Below, piece after piece: positions 17,215-25,383 of a stretch of DNA of 36,738 nucleotides (its first letter is position 1; each line of letters opens with the position of its first letter). The stretch is from Deltaproteobacteria bacterium (GTDB lineage: Bacteria; Myxococcota_A; Polyangia; JAAYKL01). Location: NCBI GenBank assembly GCA_016935665.1, contig JAFGQN010000218.1, positions 1 to 36,738 on the forward strand, written 5' to 3'. The notes under the pieces were generated by a model, which saw only the letters and a program-made list of their open reading frames with translations, was not told the DNA's origin and searched no databases. A program made the position numbers and the translations under genes.

Positions 17215-18180
17215 TTACGGCGCCCCGGGGCCGCAAGCGTTGTTTCCCATAATGGCATGGGGCGGCGATGCCACATAGAGTTTTGCGGAATCATCCACCA
17301 CAAACTGGATAGTGTTATATGCAAAGGGCGCTTTTACAGCCGTCAGGCTGTGAACCCCAAAAGACAGATTGTTCAATAATACACCGCCGTCCACCGATGT
17401 TGCTGAAATCATGGGATTGGGCGTGACCGTTTCATCAAAATAAATGGGGCCGCCCAGCGGAGAACTCACCGGGGGATTGGCGATCACACTGGCTCCGGGA
17501 TCCCCATGGGGAAGCGTGGGATTGTAAATGGATGCCCAGGCCTTGCCCACAGTGGCCACCGCAAGGTTATGGATGACATACGCAATCCCCGTCAGCTCGT
17601 ATATGCGCTGCTCCAGGGTACTTTTGGCAACAAACAGAAACAGCTCGTCGGGCATTTGCATAGCGATATCGGCAATATCTTCTGAACCGATGGAATACAC
17701 GTTGGATTTAATAACTGATTTGTCATACCCCGAGGGAAGGCCACCGGGGATCACCATGCGTTCCACCTCTTTGGAGAAATGGTCCTTTTCGTACATGAAG
17801 GATAAATCAAGGTCCATTCCCCGCGGTTTCACCAGATGCATCGTCCAGTATCCTTCTTTGTTTGTGCGCACATTGAATCGCTTTGAGAACGGATAATCTG
17901 CCAGCCACACATGTACCCCCGGAACCCCCGCAAAGTTGTACGGGGCCGGCGGCGACTGCAGAATATTCATTCCAAAATACCGAACCTTGCCCGACAGGCG
18001 AACCATCTCCATGCCGCGATGGTGACACAATTCTCTGGATGTGGCGGCAAAGGGGCCAGTGTGCACATGCACCACGTTGACGATTTCTTTATCATCGGGA
18101 ACAGTATCATCCTCACACGACAGCTGAAACAGCAACAGAGATATAAGGATTATTCCCACAGTTACTTCCTTGCGTATCAT
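17215..18180 (-). CDS. Lipoprotein with carboxypeptidase-regulatory-like (Ig-type) domain
   Basis: Product of 321 aa from the ATG at 18180, preceded by GGAG four bases upstream; upstream in-frame ATGs lack such a site. Signal: VGIILISLLLFQLSC, Cys at the lipobox, followed by acidic residues (EDDTVPDDKE). A His-rich stretch (VVHVHTGPF, ELCHHRGMEM) follows. The middle has the look of a carboxypeptidase-regulatory-like domain: VPGVHVWLADYPFSKRFNVRTNKEG and YWTMHL. A second Ig-like part lies near the end (GGVLLNNLSFGVHSLTAVKAP). The product is likely a surface or periplasmic binding or structural lipoprotein; no catalytic motif was seen. Its start overlaps the stop of a small upstream ORF by four bases (ATGA), so translation is probably coupled. 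Confidence 0.75.
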   Translation of the reverse strand: MIRKEVTVGIILISLLLFQLSCEDDTVPDDKEIVNVVHVHTGPFAATSRELCHHRGMEMVRLSGKVRYFGMNILQSPPAPYNFAGVPGVHVWLADYPFSKRFNVRTNKEGYWTMHLVKPRGMDLDLSFMYEKDHFSKEVERMVIPGGLPSGYDKSVIKSNVYSIGSEDIADIAMQMPDELFLFVAKSTLEQRIYELTGIAYVIHNLAVATVGKAWASIYNPTLPHGDPGASVIANPPVSSPLGGPIYFDETVTPNPMISATSVDGGVLLNNLSFGVHSLTAVKAPFAYNTIQFVVDDSAKLYVASPPHAIMGNNACGPGAP

Positions 18181-18344
18181 ATTTCTCCAGGCTTTACGCA
18201 TTGGAGCGAAAGACTTTGTTGGGTGGCATGCCATGCCACGTCACAGCAATCGGGATTCCTGGCAAATATCGTGAATTGAACTGGTTCGGGACACGGGGAG
18301 AATATCGTCCACAACACCATCTGAGTGGCGATTTGTTTGGACAT
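18177..18344 (-). CDS. Small ORF (55 aa) coupled to the downstream lipoprotein
   Basis: GAGGAGG is followed at a good distance by the ATG at 18344 (MSKQIATQMVLWTIFSPC...). The stop TGA at 18179-18177 overlaps the ATG of the lipoprotein gene by four bases. The peptide is 55 aa with several cysteines (including a Cys-Cys pair) and tryptophans, no signal peptide and no recognised family. It may be a real small protein or a leader that couples translation of the lipoprotein. The site and overlap are directly visible; function is unknown. Confidence 0.5.
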   Translation of the reverse strand: MSKQIATQMVLWTIFSPCPEPVQFTIFARNPDCCDVAWHATQQSLSLQCVKPGEI

Positions 18345-18569
18345 AACATACCTCCTCCCCAAAGGAACTAACGGAAGCGTATTTCCGTCAGAAGGTAGAT
18401 CACTCTCATATAATGTAGTTATTTGTAGGATACGCCGCAACGAACAATACCGCGGATGCAGCATTTTTCAAAACCCAATAAAACGGGATTGCATTTGCAG
18501 ACACCCCGCCCGGCACTTACATCAGTTGCCTGCTTCATTCATCAGGGCGGATAGTGTATGCTGGTATTG

Positions 18570-18583
18570 CCTTTGGCCAAAGG
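18570..18583 (+). promoter_or_regulatory. 14-bp palindrome overlapping a ribosome binding site
   Basis: CCTTTGGCCAAAGG is a perfect inverted repeat. Its right arm runs into the AGGAG (18581-18585) that serves the ATG at 18592. In DNA it could be an operator; in mRNA a hairpin there is possible but would have a very small loop. Either way it is well placed to control the PL14-like gene. Confidence 0.4.
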
Positions 18584-18591
18584 AGTATGCG

Positions 18592-20283
18592 ATGCCTCAT
18601 AGCGCTTTAATCCGCAGTTCGTCCAAATCCCCCGTCTTTAATGCACAAGCCAAACACCACAGGTCCTCGCTGTGTGCACTGCGAAGGCGTCCCCATGGAA
18701 TACTATTAATGATGCTCATAATGGTACTGCCGTTGGCAGGGGTGATAACCGCGTGTTCCGATGCCAGCAACGGCACACACCAGGAGATGGGGAGCGATTC
18801 GGATACGCCCACAGATTCACAACCCAATTCAGATTCATTTGTAAACGAGGACTCCAATCCCCACTTTGAGACGGATACGACGCCACCAGCGGATACCGAC
18901 AGCGATACGGCCACAGACACCGCCACCGATGTCGACGTTGACACAGGAACAGACTCGCAAACAGATACCACCTGTGCTGCACCGCCGTCACAGGAAGCGG
19001 GATTTTTATGGTTCTCAGGATATGAAGCGGACCCGTGGGACGCGGTGTGGGGCCTGGAATGGCAATCCCTCGACAATCACGAAGTGACCCCGGATGGGGT
19101 GCTGTTTGGTCAGTATGCCGCGCGGGTCACGTATCCCGCGGGTTTGATGTCAGCGGAAGGTGGCAGCCAGTATCGGATGTCATTTGATTTACTGCAATCG
19201 CCCATCGTATCCAGAGAGGCGTTATATGTGCGCTACTATGTGAAGTTCGATGAAGATATTGACTTCGTGCTGGGGGGCAAACTTCCGGGGTTCATTGGGG
19301 GTACGGCCAATACCGGCGGTAATCCCCCAAATGGCATGGATGGGTGGAGTGCACGCATCATGTGGCGGGCAAACGGGCGCATTGTGCAATATGTGTATCA
19401 CCCGGATCAGCCGGGAGAATATGGCGAAGATATGGATTGGAACCTGGGCGGTGGCTCACGCTACTTCATTCCGGGACAATGGCACTGCGTGGAGACGTTC
19501 ATTGGCATGAACACGGTAAATGGCGAAGGTGAGACCAACGCCGCATACGATGGACAGGTGCGCTCGTGGCTGGATGGCGAGCTGGCCCTGGAGCGCACGG
19601 ACGTTCGATTTCGCTACACCAACGACTTTGCCATTGACGGGTTCTATTTCTCAACATTCTTTGGTGGCAGCACCGCGGAATGGGCGCCTGTGAAAGACGA
19701 ACATGCCATGTTCGATAATTTTGTCATCAGCGATACACGAATTGGCTGTCTGGAGAGTTGCATGATTCCCAAAGCCACTCCTCCGGGCCCAGACCCCATT
19801 ACGGTTCTCAGCAGCACACTGGTATTCAACGGTGACGACGCAGCCTTTTCCACCGGCAACTGGAACAACAACGGCACGTACGATTATCAAAACGAAGTGA
19901 ATCATACTCCCAGTGGCGCCTACAGCGCACACATCGTGTTTGATCCCGCAGCCTGGGACGCCACAGTATTTGGCGCCGCAGCACCCTTCAATCCCGGCGA
20001 TTACACTCACCTGCGCATGTGGATTCGACCATCGGGCATGGGAGTGCGCTTTCGTACGCAGTTTCGAGGCAGCACCACCAGCAACAGCGCCGACGTGATC
20101 GTGGACGGCTCTCCCACGTACCACACAGGCCCATGGCAGCCCAACACCTGGCAGGAAGTGATTGTCCCTATTGCCGATTTCGCTTCAGAGCAGGGTCAGC
20201 AGCAGCTCCTCATCCGCGCCGACACCAACACCCCCACCGACGGATTCTGGATTGATGACCTGGAACTGGTGGTGGCGGATTGA
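18592..20283 (+). CDS. PL14-like (alginate-lyase type) lipoprotein with C-terminal carbohydrate-binding-like domain
   Basis: Product of 563 aa. AGGAG lies six bases before the ATG at 18592. After a long basic N-terminus, a hydrophobic helix ends at GVITAC (Cys55 lipobox). Residues about 56-130 are a Ser/Thr/Asp linker (TDSDTATDTATDVD). The next 260 residues resemble polysaccharide lyase family 14-type domains: RYYVKFDEDIDFVLGGKLPG, GWSARIMWRANG, YVYHPDQ, FIPGQWHCVETFIGMN, a W-L-D-G-E strand, IDGFYFSTFFGG and MFDNFVIS. PL14 members cut alginate or glucuronan by beta-elimination. The last 160 residues (GDDAAFSTGNWNNNG..., LRMWIRPSGM, GFWIDDLEL) look like a jelly-roll carbohydrate-binding domain. 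Substrate is inferred from family resemblance only. Likely a surface-displayed polysaccharide-degrading enzyme. Confidence 0.82.
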   Translation: MPHSALIRSSSKSPVFNAQAKHHRSSLCALRRRPHGILLMMLIMVLPLAGVITACSDASNGTHQEMGSDSDTPTDSQPNSDSFVNEDSNPHFETDTTPPADTDSDTATDTATDVDVDTGTDSQTDTTCAAPPSQEAGFLWFSGYEADPWDAVWGLEWQSLDNHEVTPDGVLFGQYAARVTYPAGLMSAEGGSQYRMSFDLLQSPIVSREALYVRYYVKFDEDIDFVLGGKLPGFIGGTANTGGNPPNGMDGWSARIMWRANGRIVQYVYHPDQPGEYGEDMDWNLGGGSRYFIPGQWHCVETFIGMNTVNGEGETNAAYDGQVRSWLDGELALERTDVRFRYTNDFAIDGFYFSTFFGGSTAEWAPVKDEHAMFDNFVISDTRIGCLESCMIPKATPPGPDPITVLSSTLVFNGDDAAFSTGNWNNNGTYDYQNEVNHTPSGAYSAHIVFDPAAWDATVFGAAAPFNPGDYTHLRMWIRPSGMGVRFRTQFRGSTTSNSADVIVDGSPTYHTGPWQPNTWQEVIVPIADFASEQGQQQLLIRADTNTPTDGFWIDDLELVVAD

Positions 20284-20428
20284 TGCAACGAAAAGACCTC
20301 GCCCGTCTGACAACCGGATATTCGCGGACCAGGCGCCCCTCCCTGCGCACCGCCATCCGGGCGAACAGCTTTTTTGCCAATGGATTATTCAAATGTTTTG
20401 AGAGGATAAAACAATCGCCTGCTGTTAA

Positions 20429-20614
20429 TTATTTTTCGCGGCTTGCAGGTGTCTTTGTGGCGTCACTTGAAGTGCGTCTCGCCGCTTCCCTTTCGAAATG
20501 CTCCAGCAGTTTGTGCACTGGTATTTCCGGAACAGTTGTCTTTTCTGACTCGGGTTTCTCACTTTCCAGGAAACCCTGGTCATGTGCATCTTTGTCTGAT
20601 TTTCGTTGAACCAT
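20429..20614 (-). CDS. Small highly charged protein (61 aa)
   Basis: The ATG at 20614 is preceded by CGGAGG five bases upstream, one of the best ribosome binding sites in the window, so this is probably expressed. The peptide begins MVQRKSDKDAHDQGF and is rich in Glu, Lys, Ser and Asp. It has a predicted helical centre (VHKLLEHFEREAARRT) and a proline-containing tail, with no signal peptide and no cysteine. No family recognised. Confidence 0.55.
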   Translation of the reverse strand: MVQRKSDKDAHDQGFLESEKPESEKTTVPEIPVHKLLEHFEREAARRTSSDATKTPASREK

Positions 20615-20995
20615 TTCTGCCTCCGTAAGTAACAGACAACCCTGTTTACCTTCTTTAATTAACTATATGGGCAATCAAGGGGCGCGCATCTCCTGAAACG
20701 ATTAAAAATTGAAAGGTTATTACTTCATTCCCAAACGCCGTTTGCCAGGAAGCATCCTTTATGAGAGTACCGCCTCGGTCTGCGCTCAGGTATCATCATT
20801 CGACCAAAACGTCGGGCTCGGCGTAATTGTCGGACCTTTCGGTAAATGATCAGGGAGTAGCCAGAAGGTCAATCCCACCCAAAAGCCCGTATGCCAAAGG
20901 AGTTACCAGACAACCTGCGTTTCACTTTTCCTTATCGCTCCCTGGCATTGTCCTTGCTCTTTTTCAAAAATTTAACCACCCAGGAGGAGGAAGCA
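20615..20995. other. Divergent intergenic region, no gene seen
   Basis: A 381-bp gap between the small minus-strand gene and the Cys-rich lipoprotein gene. It should hold promoters for both. Near 20900 the frame of the downstream gene is open further upstream, but the best ribosome binding site is the one just before 20996. Nothing else could be supported. Confidence 0.4.
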
Positions 20996-22051
20996 ATGAC
21001 CCACAGAATCGCCGCAACAACGTTGATGACAATTGTGCCTATCGCAATCATTAGTCTAACGGCCTGTGACAGCGCCACCAGTCACGGTACCCCCACAGAC
21101 AGTTCAATTTCGCCATCCACTGAAGACGGTACCAGTGACAACAACGACTCGGCCACCGAAACCACCCCCGACAGCGATTCTGGAGCCGGTATCAACAGCA
21201 CGGATGCCGGCTGGACAACCGGAACGGATGGAACAGTTGTGGTTGCAGATGGCGGAGAGCTTATTACGGACGGCGATGGCCATGAGTTCGTATGTTTTAA
21301 AACCAAATGCGACGGGAGGGTGCTGGAATGTGGTGACTGCAAAGATAACGACGGCGACGGTATGACCGATTGGCGGGATCGCGAATGCCTTGGTCCCTGT
21401 GACAACACCGAAGGTCCCGCACTGATTTCCGATGTGGGCGGCGTGACCGGCTCCACCTGTCACGTGGACTGCTATTTCGACTATGGCAATGGCATGGGGA
21501 CCGGCAGCGACGATTGCTGGTGGAGTCACGAATGCGATCCGCTGCAACCTGAAGCACCCGTTTGCGAGTATCGGGAATCCCTGGTGGATAACCCCAGATT
21601 CTGCCCCGAAACACAGTCTCAGACGTGCACAGATATCTGCCTGCCGTTTACGCCCAACGGCTGCGACTGTTTTGGCTGTTGTACATTTCCGGAATTGGAG
21701 GGGCTGGGCGATAACGGCGATGATGGCTATGTGTGGATTGGCGCCAAAGATGAAAATAATCGAGGTAAGTGTACATTTGACGATATACTCGATGAAAGCA
21801 AATGCCCCAGATGCACGCCCGTTCCAGGCTGCCTCAATGCCTGCGGCCACTGTGAGCTGTGCATCGGTAAAACCGAACTCCCCGACGACTGCTACACCAT
21901 CGATACCGACAACAGCGATACCGAACCCAAACCGCCCACCGACCAGTGTGCCGAGGGAATCACCCCCTGCAGTCCCGACGACATGATACCCTGCGAAGAG
22001 GGATACTACTGCATCAGCGGATGTTGCCAGCCCGTCACCATACTCGAATAG
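20996..22051 (+). CDS. Cys-rich lipoprotein of a myxococcal type
   Basis: Product of 351 aa. CAGGAGGAGG just upstream fixes the ATG at 20996. The lipoprotein signal ends at SLTAC (Cys24), followed by a Ser/Thr/Asp-rich linker to about residue 90. The rest has very many cysteines, with an EF-hand-like acidic repeat DCKDNDGDGMTDWRDREC and motifs such as GPCDNTEGP, CHVDCYFDYGNG, DDCWWSHECDPL, SQTCTDIC and GCDCFGCC. I recall the order N-D-G-D-G, G-P-C-D-N, D-C-Y-F-D, W-x-H-x-C-D-P-L and C-D-C-F-G-C-C from uncharacterised surface proteins of Myxococcota; this is recall, not a search. Calcium binding by the D-x-D-x-D-G loop is plausible. Function unknown, probably surface structural or adhesive. 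Confidence 0.8.
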   Translation: MTHRIAATTLMTIVPIAIISLTACDSATSHGTPTDSSISPSTEDGTSDNNDSATETTPDSDSGAGINSTDAGWTTGTDGTVVVADGGELITDGDGHEFVCFKTKCDGRVLECGDCKDNDGDGMTDWRDRECLGPCDNTEGPALISDVGGVTGSTCHVDCYFDYGNGMGTGSDDCWWSHECDPLQPEAPVCEYRESLVDNPRFCPETQSQTCTDICLPFTPNGCDCFGCCTFPELEGLGDNGDDGYVWIGAKDENNRGKCTFDDILDESKCPRCTPVPGCLNACGHCELCIGKTELPDDCYTIDTDNSDTEPKPPTDQCAEGITPCSPDDMIPCEEGYYCISGCCQPVTILE

Positions 22052-22216
22052 ACCCCAACGCGCGATTATCTCCCCTTCAAAAAAAACAGAGATGGATTCA
22101 GATGCAATAACGGAGATTGTCGCACCCTCTGGATTCTGCCCCGGATGGGAAAACTCGCCGTTGCAATAATTTTTTAAACGGACTAATCGTTAAGACGGAA
22201 CAAAAAAGGAGGACCA

Positions 22217-23380
22217 ATGAAACCGGTATTTTTAATATTGATGGTATTAGTGTCGGCTGTCGCCTGCAGCAGTGGCTCCGATTCCAATAATACCAATTCC
22301 ATAAACTCAGCAGATGGCGCTTCCGACGCGGACAACGACGCCGATACGGATTCTGATTCCGATAGTGACGCAGATGCGGACACAGACACCGATTCTGATT
22401 CTGATACAGATTCTGATTCCGATAGTGACTCAGATGCAGACACCGACATCGATTCCGATTCCGATTCCGATTCCGATGGTGATACCAGCACGGATGGGGA
22501 TACAGACGACAGCACCGAAAGCGAATCCGATTCTGGCGATGAGACGCTCCGGTCCACAAGAATTGAAGCCAACGGCTTCACCTTCGATGCGCTGGAAATC
22601 GGTTTGGCCCATGGCGAGCCTGTGCTGTTGCTGCACGGCTTTCCAGACACATCTTTAATGTGGTCGGATTTGATGCCGAAGTTATGGGATAACGGCTACC
22701 ATTGCCTCGCACCGGACCAGCGCGGGTACAGCCCCGACGCGCGCCCACTCGAAGTGGATGCGTACAACTATGACGCGCTCATAGAGGACGCGTTTGCGTT
22801 TGGAAACAAGCTCGGACAAAAGTTTCACCTAATCGCTCACGATTGGGGCGCGAACGTGGGATGGCTCATGCTCGAAAAAGATCCATCCCCCATTGCTTCT
22901 TTTACCGCCATATCAATACCCCACTACGGCGTTTGGGCGCGCACAGTCTACGATGACAGCGAGATGGCGTGGTATCTTTCCATGTTGAATACGTGGATGA
23001 CGCCGGGAGAGGGAGAAGATTTCTGGTCCGAACAACAGCTCAAGAATATATGGAAAGCGAAACCGGCCGATCTGCTGGAGCAGACCATCGCGCACATGTT
23101 GGCGCCAGGCGCTATGACGGCGGCGCTGAACTGGTACAGGGCATCGGATGGCCACAAAAGCGTGATTGAAGATTTTGATCTCTGGGAAGTCAATGTCCCC
23201 ACCCTGCTCATCTTCGGCAGCGACGATACGGGGGGCCGTTCCGTGACGGATACGGCGCCACTCATGACCGGCAGCTATCGTCTCGTAAGACCAAAGGGCG
23301 GTCATTTCATCGTCGACGAGCAACCGGATGCCGTGACCGAAGAAATTCTGACGCACCTGCAAGAAAATCCCATAAAATAG
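22217..23380 (+). CDS. Epoxide-hydrolase-like alpha/beta hydrolase lipoprotein
   Basis: Product of 387 aa with AAGGAGG five bases before the ATG. Lipobox SAVAC (Cys17) is followed by a linker of Asp-Ser, Asp-Ala and Asp-Thr pairs to about residue 107. The hydrolase domain has the oxyanion motif HGFP (138-141), DQRGYS (165-170) and AHDWGANVGW with Asp207 as nucleophile in place of Ser. The cap-domain motif LNWYR (Tyr305) matches the ring-opening Tyr of epoxide hydrolases, and His361 is in KGGHFIVDEQP. Asp nucleophile plus N-W-Y-R favours epoxide hydrolase over haloalkane dehalogenase. Its display on a surface lipoprotein with a long acidic linker is unusual; most relatives are cytoplasmic. Confidence 0.88.
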   Translation: MKPVFLILMVLVSAVACSSGSDSNNTNSINSADGASDADNDADTDSDSDSDADADTDTDSDSDTDSDSDSDSDADTDIDSDSDSDSDGDTSTDGDTDDSTESESDSGDETLRSTRIEANGFTFDALEIGLAHGEPVLLLHGFPDTSLMWSDLMPKLWDNGYHCLAPDQRGYSPDARPLEVDAYNYDALIEDAFAFGNKLGQKFHLIAHDWGANVGWLMLEKDPSPIASFTAISIPHYGVWARTVYDDSEMAWYLSMLNTWMTPGEGEDFWSEQQLKNIWKAKPADLLEQTIAHMLAPGAMTAALNWYRASDGHKSVIEDFDLWEVNVPTLLIFGSDDTGGRSVTDTAPLMTGSYRLVRPKGGHFIVDEQPDAVTEEILTHLQENPIK

Positions 23381-23430
23381 GTTCATCCCAAATGTCAAAA
23401 AAAATGATTCGCGCATCCCTTTTTGAAAAC

Positions 23431-24549
23431 TCAGTGGTCATCATTGGACCATTGGCAGTCGGCAAGGTGTTTTTCCAGGTAGCTTAAGGGAAAGGCCACC
23501 TCCAGCTGAAATCCATCGCCGCGATGGCCAATGGTGGTAAATTCAAGCAGGTTATGGAGTTTTTCGTTGCCGTTGGCACGTGCGGTCAGTCTGGCCACAG
23601 AAAGAACGCCGCCCATGGCCACCGCCAAATCAGACATTTCGGTGTCGTTCTCTCCTTGAACATCCGCCACAATGGCCACATCTTCCGATGCGTCGACATG
23701 CAGATAAACGTCGCTCACTACTTCAGTAAAACGGGTGGCAAACGCATCGTTGCTTTCAAACAAGTGTGCTGCGCTGTCGATGCTCATCCGGCCAAACAAA
23801 TCGCCATATGCCTGGTCTTGCGGGAAAACCGATTCGTCGAACGGAATTTTCCCTTCCAGAATACCCACGGCTTCCTCCACACCGCCATCGTCGTTTTTTG
23901 CTATCATCAACATGGAATCGTTCCAAATAGCAGCGTGGAGCACGGGGCTGTCATCATCGCTCTTATCACTGCTCGTTTCCTTCGTTGGGGACTGTTTTTT
24001 GTAGAATCGTTTTACCGATTCATTTTCCGCAACATTGTATGTTTCCTTTCCCAAAAGCTCCAGTACATCGAGGTTTGCGAAATCCCCTTCCAAAAACAAC
24101 ACGTCATCGGTGATGGCCACCCGTTCAATAGTATCCAAAGGAGAGCGCCCCGTTTTCTCTTTGAACTTCGAGATGGGATTGCTCTCCTTTTGACTCATGC
24201 AATCAATAAGAATCTGACCAATGGGCGTTTTTTGAAGACTGGTCAAATCCAAAACAACATGATCGCTCCTGGCGGCAGCGCCGGACATGGCCACCAACAG
24301 CGGATCGGCATCGTAGTCTTCCTGGCTGGGCTGTTCCTCCATGCTTCTGGCAGGATGCCTGGACAGCAACTGCAACCTTCTTTGTCGCCTGCCGCGTTTT
24401 TCCCGCTCCTGGGTTGAATAATAATTGGGAAATTCAATTTGCCGGGCGGTCTGCTTCTCTTCGTCGGCTTCACCCGAAAGCATGGCGGCAACCACTGTTA
24501 AAACCAGTGCGGCGCAAAGCAGCAGCAGCGACAGCTTTTTACGTTTCAT
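23431..24549 (-). CDS. Unknown membrane-anchored protein, third gene of ABC exporter operon
   Basis: Product of 372 aa whose ATG directly follows the TAA of the permease gene, so translation must be coupled. An N-terminal hydrophobic helix (LSLLLLCAALVLTVVAAML) is followed by a very basic stretch (REKRGRRQRRLQLLSRHPAR). The remainder, acidic and about 290 residues, has alternating strands and helices (HVVLDLTSLQKTPIGQIL, DTIERVAITDDVLFLEGDF, VLHAAIWNDSMLMIAKNDDG, EDVAIVADVQGEND). This layout recalls proteins with repeated alpha-beta modules found in myxobacteria, but I cannot name a family. Given the context it may be a partner or substrate-handling subunit of the exporter. There is no lipobox. 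Confidence 0.7.
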   Translation of the reverse strand: MKRKKLSLLLLCAALVLTVVAAMLSGEADEEKQTARQIEFPNYYSTQEREKRGRRQRRLQLLSRHPARSMEEQPSQEDYDADPLLVAMSGAAARSDHVVLDLTSLQKTPIGQILIDCMSQKESNPISKFKEKTGRSPLDTIERVAITDDVLFLEGDFANLDVLELLGKETYNVAENESVKRFYKKQSPTKETSSDKSDDDSPVLHAAIWNDSMLMIAKNDDGGVEEAVGILEGKIPFDESVFPQDQAYGDLFGRMSIDSAAHLFESNDAFATRFTEVVSDVYLHVDASEDVAIVADVQGENDTEMSDLAVAMGGVLSVARLTARANGNEKLHNLLEFTTIGHRGDGFQLEVAFPLSYLEKHLADCQWSNDDH

Positions 24550-25383
24550 TTAAAAATCCTTCTGTTCGAATTTCCACCATCCAAAAAAGAAAATGGCCAA
24601 AGAAAACACCCCCTGACTCAACAACTGGCGGGCGCCGGTCCACAGACTCACGTCCATGGATTGTGCAGTATTGGCAGCCAATGATGCCACCAGATGCACT
24701 CTCGGAAAGGGCGCCAGTCCCCACTTTAATGTCTGCTGCCAAAACCCCGGTTCCATCATCTCCAGGAGCTCCTGGCGAAAACACGAGATGAAACCGGCCA
24801 CCAGCACCACACCGCCCACTGCTGCCCCCAGTGGGGCACTGCGAACAAACAGCGCTGCGACCAGCATGGCCATGTAAATAGTGCCAAATGTGCTCGTGGC
24901 AATCACACCGGATTGAATCAGCGCGCAGGTCCAGAATCCGGTTTTTACCCCCAGTATGACAGTCAGCCCCACAGTGCCGTACAGCGTCCCCATGGCGGAT
25001 AGCAAAAGAACTCCTAAAAAAGTGCCTGCCAGAAGTTCAAATCGCGAAATGGGCAACGATAGCAGGTGTTCGATTCGTCCTTCGTTAAAGATAGTTGGCG
25101 CAAATCCGGAGCATACGAGTATGCCCAAAATCAACCCGCCGTAAAACACAACAAAGGAAAACACTCTAAATACCGGTCGAAGCGCCACATCCACCGATTG
25201 AATATCGGTGGATAAGACATCGCCAAACAGTCTGCTGGCCGCCAGCACCCCATCCACTACATCCAGCCTGAGCGACAACCCAATGATGCTCATCGCCAGG
25301 GTCAATGCCACACCCAGCCCCAGAAACCATTTTCGGGCAACCGCCTCTTTGAGCAGGTCGTATGCAACCTGGAATATCTTCAT
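24550..25383 (-). CDS. ABC-2-type permease
   Basis: Inner-membrane subunit of 277 aa. Its ATG overlaps the stop of the ATPase gene by four bases (ATGA). About six helices are visible: FLGLGVALTLAMSIIGL, VFSFVVFYGGLILGILVC, FLGVLLLSAMGTLYGTVGLTVIL, IYMAMLVAALFV, AAVGGVVLVAGFISC and a last helix ending in FFFGWWKFEQKDF. The phrase IFNEGRIEHLLSLPISRFELL is the characteristic ABC-2 coupling segment. It works with the ATPase encoded upstream; the exported substrate is unknown. Confidence 0.88.
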   Translation of the reverse strand: MKIFQVAYDLLKEAVARKWFLGLGVALTLAMSIIGLSLRLDVVDGVLAASRLFGDVLSTDIQSVDVALRPVFRVFSFVVFYGGLILGILVCSGFAPTIFNEGRIEHLLSLPISRFELLAGTFLGVLLLSAMGTLYGTVGLTVILGVKTGFWTCALIQSGVIATSTFGTIYMAMLVAALFVRSAPLGAAVGGVVLVAGFISCFRQELLEMMEPGFWQQTLKWGLAPFPRVHLVASLAANTAQSMDVSLWTGARQLLSQGVFSLAIFFFGWWKFEQKDF

